DNA of 5,612 nt, from NCBI GenBank assembly GCA_018813405.1, contig JAHJBW010000185.1, positions 1 to 5,612 of the forward strand, written 5' to 3'. Shown one piece after another: positions 1 through 5,576 of the stretch. The stretch is from Candidatus Margulisiibacteriota bacterium. GTDB lineage: Bacteria > Margulisbacteria > WOR-1 > XYC2-FULL-46-14 > JAHJBW01. Under the pieces are notes generated by a model that searched no databases, was not told the origin of the DNA, and saw only the letters and a list, made by a program, of their open reading frames with translations. The position numbers and the translations under genes are program-made. Numbering within the stretch: the stretch's first letter is position 1; every line of letters begins with the position of its first letter.

Positions 1-1
1 A

Positions 2-1222
2 AAGCCCCATGAATGGGACCTTGCCACGGACGCTGCGCCGCAGGAGGTTGCCGCCATTTTTTCAAAGGTGGTACCTACCGGCGTTGAATTTGGCACGGTT
101 ACTGTCATTCTGGGCGAAGGCAAATACGAGGTCACCACTTTCAGGTCTGACGAGCGCTACAAAGACGGCCGACATCCCACCAAGGTCAACTTTACGAGGG
201 ATATCCACCTTGACCTTTCACGCCGGGATTTTACCGTGAATGCCATGGCTTACGAGCCTTTCAAGAAAGAGCTCATAGACGATTTTTCCGGGCGCCGGGA
301 CATTGCAAAAAGCACCATAAGGGCGGTTGGAAAAGCGAAAGAAAGATTTTTAGAGGACGGCCTGCGCTCGATACGCGCCTGCCGTTTTGCCGCACAGCTC
401 AATTTTAAGATCGAAGCGGGCACCTTTAAGGCTATCTCAACCACGCTTAAAGTCACAAAAAAAGTGGCTTTTGAACGCATACATGATGAATTGGTCAAGC
501 TGTTGATGGGGTCGGACAAGCCTTCGGTCGCTTTTGAATACATGCGCAGATCGGGCCTGTTGAAACTGATAATGCCCGAGCTTTTGAAGACCTACAAGAT
601 AAAACAGCCCAGGCAATACCATAAATACGATGTCTACTGGCACAGTTTGCATGCCATGGACGCGGCTCCCAGGTCCAGTCTTGTCCTGAGGCTGGCCGCG
701 CTTTTGCATGATATAGCCAAGCCCCGCTGCAAAAAGGGGCACACTTTCTACAATCACGATCTGCTTGGCGCGAAAATAGCGGAAAAAACATTGAGACGCT
801 TGAAGTTCAGCAACGAGGTGGTGGACCGTGTCTGCCTGCTGATAAAAAACCACATGTTCTACTATACCAGCGAATGGACCGACGCGGCGGTGCGGCGTTT
901 CATAAGAAGGGTCGGGCTGGCCAACATCCCCGACCTGTTTGCCGTAAGAAAGATAGACAAGATCGCCATGGAGACCGAGATTGGCGACGACGAGTATTTG
1001 GACGAACTGCGAAAAAGGATCGACAGGGTCGTGGCTGACCAGAACGCCCTGCACATAAAGGACCTAAAGATCAACGGCAGGGACGTTATGAAAACCCTCA
1101 AGATTGCTCCCGGGCCGAAGGTTGGCAAAGTATTGGGGGCCCTGCTGGAAAGAGTGCTGGACGAGCCGGCCCGCAACGACAGAAAAATTCTCCTGGAAAT
1201 GGTCAAAGAATATGCAGACTAG
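2..1222 (+). CDS. cca: CCA-adding enzyme / tRNA nucleotidyltransferase with HD domain (5' truncated)
   Basis: A class II tRNA nucleotidyltransferase or poly(A) polymerase family protein that adds or repairs the 3' CCA end of tRNAs in the cytoplasm, using CTP and ATP. The frame is open to the left edge, so the start and the GG-x-VRD motif lie outside the window; 406 residues are visible. Numbering from the first visible codon, the end of the catalytic motif (PHEWDLATDA) is at 2-11, the head motif RRDFTVNAMAYEP at 74-85, DDFSGRRD at 93-100, and the nucleotide-selecting EDGLRSIRACRF at 118-129. An HD domain follows (H214, HD at 236-237, HD at 252-253), with the usual C-terminal LKINGRDVM near 355. 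The GTG at 68 is not the start, because conserved family sequence lies upstream of it. The 3' end overlaps the amidase start by 11 bases. The family assignment is firm; CCA-adding versus A-adding or poly(A) activity cannot be decided without the N-terminus and phylogeny. Confidence 0.93.
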   Translation, partial: KPHEWDLATDAAPQEVAAIFSKVVPTGVEFGTVTVILGEGKYEVTTFRSDERYKDGRHPTKVNFTRDIHLDLSRRDFTVNAMAYEPFKKELIDDFSGRRDIAKSTIRAVGKAKERFLEDGLRSIRACRFAAQLNFKIEAGTFKAISTTLKVTKKVAFERIHDELVKLLMGSDKPSVAFEYMRRSGLLKLIMPELLKTYKIKQPRQYHKYDVYWHSLHAMDAAPRSSLVLRLAALLHDIAKPRCKKGHTFYNHDLLGAKIAEKTLRRLKFSNEVVDRVCLLIKNHMFYYTSEWTDAAVRRFIRRVGLANIPDLFAVRKIDKIAMETEIGDDEYLDELRKRIDRVVADQNALHIKDLKINGRDVMKTLKIAPGPKVGKVLGALLERVLDEPARNDRKILLEMVKEYAD

Positions 1223-2306
1223 GCTCTTTCTAATTATTCTGGCGGCTGTCTTTTTGGCCCAGGCCCAGGCGGGGGCCTATTCTTTGACGGGTGTTCAAAT
1301 AGAAAAACATAAATATTATGATAATCTTTATTTTTATACTTCAGACTATGTCAGGCCAAAGGTAGAACTGCTTGATGATCCACCTCGCCTGGTCGTCGAT
1401 TTCAAGGGTGGGGATTTTTCTTCTTCATTTAAAACCTCGGCCATCAAGAGCACGCGTATAAAGGCTTTACGGACTGGCAATCCATCAGAAAATGTTTCCA
1501 GGGTGGTGATCGACCTTGCCCGTTCTGTTGATTTTGAGGTGGCATCCATTATCGGAAAAAACCAGGTGCAGGTGGAGATAAGGGAAAAGCCCGGCGTAAA
1601 ACCATCTGACACATCCCTATCTTCTAAACCTGTGCCTAAGCCTAAGCCTGTGCCAGTGCCCGATCCAGTTCCCGCTTCCGGGCTTTTGACCGCACTGGAC
1701 AGCAAACCCGCTCCGGCAAAGACGGTTCCTGCCCCCAGGGCTGAAAAGCAGCCGGCATCAGGCAAAAGCGGTCTTTTAAGGGGCAAGGTTATTGTAATTG
1801 ATCCCGGACATGGGGGGGGCGATCCGGGGGCTATTGCCAACGGGCTGGTTGAAAAGGACATGAACCTTAAAACCGCGTTGCAGCTATCGGGCTTCCTGAA
1901 AAGCGCTGGCGCCAAAGTGTATTTGACCAGAACATCCGATGTCAAGGTCAACTTAAAGGATGTGGCCGCTTTTGCCAATCGTGTGGGAGCCGACGCTTTT
2001 GTCAGCATTCATTTTAATTTCATAGAGAACGCCAGCAAAAAAGGGACCGAAACTTATTACTATTCAAGCCAGAGCCAGAGGCTGGCCAATGCGGTGCACG
2101 CCGGCATGCTTAAAGGCATACACAGGGATGACCGCGGGGTAAGAAAGGCCAAATTCTACGTTATCCACCACACCAGCATGCCTGCCATACTGGTAGAGCC
2201 GCTTTATATCTCTAACAGGTCTGACGCGGATTTTGCCAAAAGCGGCGATTTCTATAAAAGGACCGCCTGGGATATTACTGCCGGTCTTAAGGAGTACTTC
2301 AAATGA
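1212..2306 (+). CDS. N-acetylmuramoyl-L-alanine amidase (AMIN + Amidase_3), exported
   Basis: A zinc-dependent amidase (AmiC-like architecture) that cuts the bond between N-acetylmuramic acid and L-alanine in peptidoglycan, acting outside the cytoplasmic membrane. The 364-residue protein starts at ATG 1212, because a signal peptide begins at once: MQTR, a hydrophobic core at about 5-16, and an AQA cleavage site near residue 20. An AMIN domain follows (about 25-126, with LVVDFKG and VVIDLARS strands), which in relatives directs the enzyme to the septum or cell wall. A proline-rich linker spans about 138-182, and the Amidase_3 domain about 190-364. Visible zinc ligands are H200 (DPGHGGGDPG), E214 and H267 (SIHFN), with the catalytic glutamate E329 in ILVEPLYISN. 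The start overlaps the end of cca by 11 bases behind only a weak purine-rich stretch, so translation may be coupled. Its stop overlaps the murI start (ATGA). AmiA, AmiB or AmiC names are not assigned because the exact ortholog is unclear. Confidence 0.94.
   Translation: MQTRLFLIILAAVFLAQAQAGAYSLTGVQIEKHKYYDNLYFYTSDYVRPKVELLDDPPRLVVDFKGGDFSSSFKTSAIKSTRIKALRTGNPSENVSRVVIDLARSVDFEVASIIGKNQVQVEIREKPGVKPSDTSLSSKPVPKPKPVPVPDPVPASGLLTALDSKPAPAKTVPAPRAEKQPASGKSGLLRGKVIVIDPGHGGGDPGAIANGLVEKDMNLKTALQLSGFLKSAGAKVYLTRTSDVKVNLKDVAAFANRVGADAFVSIHFNFIENASKKGTETYYYSSQSQRLANAVHAGMLKGIHRDDRGVRKAKFYVIHHTSMPAILVEPLYISNRSDADFAKSGDFYKRTAWDITAGLKEYFK
1629..1673 (+). repeat. Degenerate hexanucleotide repeat encoding a Pro-Val/Pro-Lys linker
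   Basis: Seven consecutive six-base units of the form CCN-NNN, followed by a final CCC (CCTGTG, CCTAAG, CCTAAG, CCTGTG, CCAGTG, CCCGAT, CCAGTT), lie in frame inside the amidase gene. They encode residues 140-154, with proline at every second position alternating with V, K or D. This resembles the stiff periplasmic spacer of TonB-type proteins and here separates the AMIN and catalytic domains. That it is extended is inferred from the composition. Confidence 0.75.
2289..2294 (+). promoter_or_regulatory. Ribosome binding site for murI
   Basis: AAGGAG lies eight bases before the ATG at 2303, inside the last codons of the amidase gene. It supports the ATG overlapping the amidase stop (ATGA, 2303-2306) as the real murI start, rather than the in-frame GTG at 2378, which has no comparable site. 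Confidence 0.8.
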
Positions 2307-3184
2307 GTGAGATATCCAACGTGCCGAAAATTGGCGCGGAGAAAATACAGTCTGGCACAGGGATAAAGGCCAGGCCTGTGCATATAACACCTGACCAGCC
2401 TATTGGGCTTTTTGATTCAGGGGTGGGCGGGCTAACCGTGGTCAAAGAGATAATGCGGAAACTGCCCTCGGAAGATCTTGTATATGTTGCCGACACCGCC
2501 AGAGTGCCTTATGGCGGCAGGTCGTCCAAAGAGATAATAAAGATCAATGTCGAGATAATCAATTTCCTGATGTCTAAAAAGGTCAAGATGGTCGTTATGG
2601 CCTGCGGGACATCTTCATCCATTGCGTATCCTGTCTTAAAGGACGAATACCCTGTCCCGATAATATCGATGATCGAGCCGGGATCAAAAGCGGCTCTCAA
2701 CGCTTCCAGGAACAAGGTCATAGGTATAATTGCCACGGTTGGGACCGTCCACTCCATGGCATATCAGGAGGCCATCAGAAGGATGGACCCCTCGGCCAGG
2801 CCTTTGGCCGCGGCCTGTCCGCTTTTTGTCCCCCTTATAGAGGGTGGCTTCACTGAAGCGGAAGAGACAAAAAAGGTCGCCAGGGAGTACTTAAAGCCCT
2901 TACTGGCCGAGGGTATAGACACTTTGATAATGGGCTGTACGCATTACCCCCACATATCTAAACTACTCAAAGGGATATTGGGACCGCATGTCGCCCTTAT
3001 TGATCCCGCCAGGGAAGCCGCAAACCTTGTCCTTACGACGCTCAAAGAGGAAAACTTGCTGGCGGAAAACAAAAAAGCCCAATACGAGTATTTTGTCAGC
3101 GGGTCGGCCCCCCAGTTCGTTGAACTGGGCAGTCGGCTTTTGGGCAGGCCCATCGCCGGGGCCGAACAGGTGAAATTCGGGTAG
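2303..3184 (+). CDS. murI: Glutamate racemase
   Basis: A cofactor-independent racemase that converts L-glutamate to D-glutamate for the peptidoglycan stem peptide, in the cytoplasm. The 293-residue protein shows the family motifs in order: IGLFDSGVGGLTV (34-46, with D38 and S39), DTARVPYGG (64-72), MACGTSSS (99-106, first catalytic cysteine C101), MIEPG (123-127), ACPLFVPLIEGG (171-182) and MGCTHYP (210-216, second catalytic cysteine C212 followed by T213 and H214). Both catalytic cysteines are present. Two oddities stand out. The usual ACNTAS/ACNTSS motif reads ACGTSS, so the substrate-contacting Asn is Gly. There is also an N-terminal extension of about 33 residues before the core. The start has a good ribosome binding site and a four-base ATGA overlap with the amidase stop, so the two are probably translationally coupled. 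A related aspartate/glutamate racemase of other specificity is possible but less likely, given the close match elsewhere and the cell-wall context. Confidence 0.94.
   Translation: MSEISNVPKIGAEKIQSGTGIKARPVHITPDQPIGLFDSGVGGLTVVKEIMRKLPSEDLVYVADTARVPYGGRSSKEIIKINVEIINFLMSKKVKMVVMACGTSSSIAYPVLKDEYPVPIISMIEPGSKAALNASRNKVIGIIATVGTVHSMAYQEAIRRMDPSARPLAAACPLFVPLIEGGFTEAEETKKVAREYLKPLLAEGIDTLIMGCTHYPHISKLLKGILGPHVALIDPAREAANLVLTTLKEENLLAENKKAQYEYFVSGSAPQFVELGSRLLGRPIAGAEQVKFG
3111..3129. repeat. Perfect 8-bp inverted repeat (small hairpin) within the end of murI
   Basis: CCCAGTTC at 3111-3118 is the exact reverse complement of GAACTGGG at 3122-3129, with the three-base loop GTT. It lies in frame within murI, encoding residues around P270-G276. 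No T-run follows, so it is not a typical intrinsic terminator. It could be an mRNA stability or pausing element ahead of queD, or chance. Confidence 0.5.
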
Positions 3185-3211
3185 GGAAAAGAAGATAATT
3201 ATTCAGAGAGC

Positions 3212-3217
3212 GAGGAG
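3212..3217 (+). promoter_or_regulatory. Ribosome binding site for queD
   Basis: GAGGAG lies five bases before the ATG at 3223, within the only clear intergenic gap of the window (3185-3222). It supports the chosen start and shows that queD can be translated independently of murI. Confidence 0.75.
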
Positions 3218-3222
3218 CTAAT

Positions 3223-3579
3223 ATGTTCGAGTTAATGACAGAATCAAGTTTTTCGGCCGCCCACCAACTGCGCGGCTACAACGGTCCCTGCGAGAACCTG
3301 CACGGGCATACCTTTAAAGTACAGTTGTTCGTAAATGGCAGTGATACCGGCAATACCGGCATGGTGCTGGATTTTAAGGAAATGAAAAGATCGCTGGCGG
3401 AAGCGATCAGTGACCTGGACCACTCCAATCTCAATGAGCTTGAAGATTTTAGAAGCCAAAACCCCACCGCCGAAAACCTGGCGCGGTTAATCTTTACAAG
3501 GATTAGTGGTAAAATAAAGGTGTCCAGGGTAACGGTGTGGGAATCCCCAACCGCCTGCGCGACATACTCGGAGAAATAG
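3223..3579 (+). CDS. queD: 6-carboxy-5,6,7,8-tetrahydropterin synthase (QueD / PTPS family)
   Basis: A small T-fold enzyme of the 6-pyruvoyl-tetrahydropterin synthase family. QueD converts 7,8-dihydroneopterin triphosphate to 6-carboxytetrahydropterin, an early step to preQ0 and queuosine in tRNA. The 118-residue length is normal for the bacterial enzyme. The three zinc-binding histidines are H14 (SAAHQL) and H27/H29 (LHGH). The catalytic cysteine C23 sits in the QueD-type C-x-x-x-H-G-H arrangement, which argues against the PTPS-III folate type, where a Glu replaces it. D66-H67 (DLDHSNLN) and the substrate-binding E107 (VWESPTACATY) are present. It lies 38 bases after murI with its own ribosome binding site, and its stop is three bases before the dapF start. 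No other queuosine gene is visible in the window, so the pathway role rests on family knowledge. Confidence 0.9.
   Translation: MFELMTESSFSAAHQLRGYNGPCENLHGHTFKVQLFVNGSDTGNTGMVLDFKEMKRSLAEAISDLDHSNLNELEDFRSQNPTAENLARLIFTRISGKIKVSRVTVWESPTACATYSEK
3570..3573 (+). promoter_or_regulatory. Ribosome binding site for dapF
   Basis: GGAG lies nine bases before the ATG at 3583 and inside the last codons of queD. With the stop of queD at 3577-3579, terminating ribosomes could reinitiate directly on dapF. Confidence 0.6.
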
Positions 3580-3582
3580 GCA

Positions 3583-4407
3583 ATGAACAGCACTCTTGAA
3601 TTTGTGAAAATGCATGGAATAGGCAACGATTTTGTCCTGATAGACGGGACCAGGCGGTCTTTGTCCGGCATCGATCTTCCCGAACTTGCCAGGCGCGCAT
3701 GCCATCGCAAGTTTGGCATTGGAGCGGACGGACTGCTTCTGGTGTGGCCTTCCAAAAGGGCGGAATTCCGCATGCAAATACTTAATCCCGACGGCTCCGA
3801 GGCAGAAATGTGCGGCAACGGCATCCGCTGTTTCGCGAAATATCTTTATGACGGCATGAAAGAAAAAAAAGAGGTGCTGTCCGTGGAAACAAAAGCGGGG
3901 ATAATGGTCCCGGCCATTATAGCCGAGAACGGCGTGGTCAAACTGGTCGAAGTCGACATGGGCCCGCCAAAAGACGAAGGGGAGATAATCCTTGAAGGAT
4001 ATACTTTCAAAAAAATATCCATGGGCAATCCCCACGCCGTCACTTTTGTAGACGACCTGGCGTTGGTCGAACTTGACAAGCTGGGCCCCGCCATTGAAAA
4101 TAATTCCCATTTTCCCAACCGCACCAATGTTGAATTCGTAAGGGTGCTGGAAAAGAACGAAATAGAAGTGCTGGTATGGGAAAGAGGCGCCGGCATTACA
4201 TTGGCTTGCGGGACCGGAGCCTGCGCTTCTCTTGCGGCGGCGGTACTTTCCGGCAGGACGGACAGAAGGGCTGTTGTTCATCTTCCCGGAGGCAATCTTG
4301 ATATTGAATGGCAGGACAGCGACGGACACCTTATAATGCGCGGGCCGGCGGCAACTGTTTTTGAGGGCAAATATTACTTGCCTGATACTGGAAAGGACAA
4401 AATATGA
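3583..4407 (+). CDS. dapF: Diaminopimelate epimerase
   Basis: A cofactor-free epimerase that interconverts LL-diaminopimelate and meso-diaminopimelate, the last step before meso-DAP enters lysine synthesis and the peptidoglycan peptide. The 274-residue length is typical. The family signature is clear: MHGIGNDFVLID (10-21), NPDGSEAEMCGNGIRC (68-83) with catalytic cysteine C77, MGNPHAV (147-153), NRTNVEFV (179-186), WERGAG (199-204), and LACGTGACA (207-215) with the second catalytic cysteine C209. The two cysteines act as the acid/base pair from opposite faces of the substrate. No key residue is missing. The gene starts three bases after queD and ends in a four-base ATGA overlap with dapL, which acts immediately before it in the pathway. 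A run of eight A residues lies within the codons at 3863-3870. Confidence 0.97.
   Translation: MNSTLEFVKMHGIGNDFVLIDGTRRSLSGIDLPELARRACHRKFGIGADGLLLVWPSKRAEFRMQILNPDGSEAEMCGNGIRCFAKYLYDGMKEKKEVLSVETKAGIMVPAIIAENGVVKLVEVDMGPPKDEGEIILEGYTFKKISMGNPHAVTFVDDLALVELDKLGPAIENNSHFPNRTNVEFVRVLEKNEIEVLVWERGAGITLACGTGACASLAAAVLSGRTDRRAVVHLPGGNLDIEWQDSDGHLIMRGPAATVFEGKYYLPDTGKDKI
4392..4397 (+). promoter_or_regulatory. Ribosome binding site for dapL
   Basis: AAAGGA lies six bases before the ATG at 4404 and inside the end of dapF. It supports the start that overlaps the dapF stop (ATGA, 4404-4407). Confidence 0.7.
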
Positions 4408-5576
4408 GAAAAGCAAAAAGGCTGGATAATATACCGCCATATTTGTTCGCGCGGATAGACAAAGCCAAGACAGCCATCATAAAGAGCGGGGCTGATGTCA
4501 TTGACCTGGGGGTGGGGGATCCCGACCTGCCAACGCCGCCTCATATTGTTCAAGCCCTGCACAAGGCCATTGACGATCCAAAAACACTGGGATATCCGCC
4601 CTATGAGGGGACCACCGCCTTTAAAGAAGCGGTGGCGGCCTGGTACAAAAAACGCTTCGATGTGGACCTTGATCCAAAGTCCGAGGTCCTATCCTTGATC
4701 GGTTCAAAAGAAGGTATTGCCCATGTTTTTACCGCCATGCTTGATCCCGGCGATTATTCTTTGATACCCGATCCCTGTTATCCGGTCTATAAAATGGCGA
4801 CGCTTCTGGTAGATGGTATTCCTTATTCGCTTCCTCTTCTTGAAGAGAACGGCTTTCTGCCAGACCTGAAGGCCATCGATGAAAAGGTGCTAAAAAAGGC
4901 CAAGCTTTTGTTCATAAATTATCCTGGCAATCCCACGGGGGCCGTGGCCCACAAAGGATTCCTTGAATACGCTGTCGCCTTTTCCAGAGAACATGACCTG
5001 CTGTTGTGCTCGGACCTGGCTTATTCCGAGGTGGCTTATGACGGCTACAAGCCAATGTCCGTACTTGAGGTCCCCGGGGCCAGGGATGTAGCCATTGAAT
5101 TCCATTCGCTTTCAAAGACCTATAACATGACGGCGCATCGCATCGGTATGGCCGTGGGATCAGCCCAGGCTATTGCGGCGCTTTCCGTGGTAAAGACCAA
5201 TATTGATTCCGGCATCTATAAAGCCATTCAGGCCGCCGCGGTCACCGCGCTTCTGGGCCCGCAGGACAGCATCGCGGAACAGAATGCCGTCTATGCCAGA
5301 CGCCGCGATGTTGCCGTAGAAGGCTTAAACAGCCTGGGTTGGAAGCTTGAGGCGCCTAAGGCCAGTTTCTACATCTGGGCCAGGATACCCAGGATATATT
5401 CGACTTCCTCCATCTTCTGCCAGGAGCTTTTAGAAAAGTCCCATGTGCTGGTGGTACCCGGCAACGGCTACGGTCAGGCGGGAGAGGGCTATTTCAGGAT
5501 ATCCATCACCAGCCCCGAGAACAGGATATCTGAGGCCATAGACAGAATGAAAAAGGCCAGAATGACCTTTGAGTGA
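4404..5576 (+). CDS. dapL: LL-diaminopimelate aminotransferase
   Basis: A fold-type I, PLP-dependent aminotransferase that makes LL-diaminopimelate from tetrahydrodipicolinate with glutamate as amino donor, bypassing the succinylated or acetylated DapD/DapC/DapE route. The 390-residue length is normal. The N-terminus (RLDNIPPYLF at 6-15, DLGVGDPDLPTP at 34-45, YPPYEGTTAF at 64-73, LIGSKEGIAH at 98-107) matches the DapL pattern rather than generic aspartate aminotransferases. PLP-site residues are N176-P177 in NYPGNPTGA, D204 and Y207, the Schiff-base lysine K238 in SLSKTYNMT, R246, and the substrate-carboxylate arginine R365 (YFRIS). An odd point is that the usual TGWRIG after the lysine reads TAHRIG (243-248). 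The direct overlap with dapF strongly supports the substrate. Another class I aminotransferase specificity is the main alternative. Confidence 0.93.
   Translation: MRKAKRLDNIPPYLFARIDKAKTAIIKSGADVIDLGVGDPDLPTPPHIVQALHKAIDDPKTLGYPPYEGTTAFKEAVAAWYKKRFDVDLDPKSEVLSLIGSKEGIAHVFTAMLDPGDYSLIPDPCYPVYKMATLLVDGIPYSLPLLEENGFLPDLKAIDEKVLKKAKLLFINYPGNPTGAVAHKGFLEYAVAFSREHDLLLCSDLAYSEVAYDGYKPMSVLEVPGARDVAIEFHSLSKTYNMTAHRIGMAVGSAQAIAALSVVKTNIDSGIYKAIQAAAVTALLGPQDSIAEQNAVYARRRDVAVEGLNSLGWKLEAPKASFYIWARIPRIYSTSSIFCQELLEKSHVLVVPGNGYGQAGEGYFRISITSPENRISEAIDRMKKARMTFE

Noticed and set aside
9..239. A 76-codon + strand open frame at the left edge
   Set aside because: It overlaps the cca frame, which carries conserved head-domain motifs from the first bases. 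The Arg/Pro-rich translation looks like an out-of-frame shadow.
437..1054. A 205-codon open frame on the minus strand within cca
   Set aside because: It is antisense to the conserved HD-domain part of cca and has no recognisable features of its own.
1104..1211. Upstream extension of the amidase frame to an ATG at 1104
   Set aside because: It would put 36 unrelated residues, overlapping the cca C-terminus, ahead of an evident signal peptide. ATG 1212 starts exactly at that signal peptide.
1346..2008. A 220-codon open frame on the minus strand within the amidase gene
   Set aside because: It has low-complexity Ser/Thr/Gly/Pro composition mirroring the proline-rich linker and no family motif. 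The amidase frame explains the region fully.
3147..3163. GGCCC/GGGCC inverted repeat near the murI end as a terminator
   Set aside because: The stem is only five base pairs with a seven-base loop inside coding sequence, and no T-run follows.
3194..3199. GATAAT as a -10 promoter element before queD
   Set aside because: No acceptable -35 element is found about 17 bases upstream, and such a word is expected by chance in an AT-rich gap.
3863..3870. A8 tract in dapF as a programmed slippage site
   Set aside because: The reading frame is intact on both sides and encodes a normal Glu-Lys-Lys-Glu stretch. No alternative frame product makes sense.
3487..4440. A 317-codon open frame on the minus strand, opposite dapF
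   Set aside because: It lies entirely over dapF and its flanks, its translation shows no recognisable domain, and the + strand frame carries all DapF motifs. It is a codon-bias shadow.
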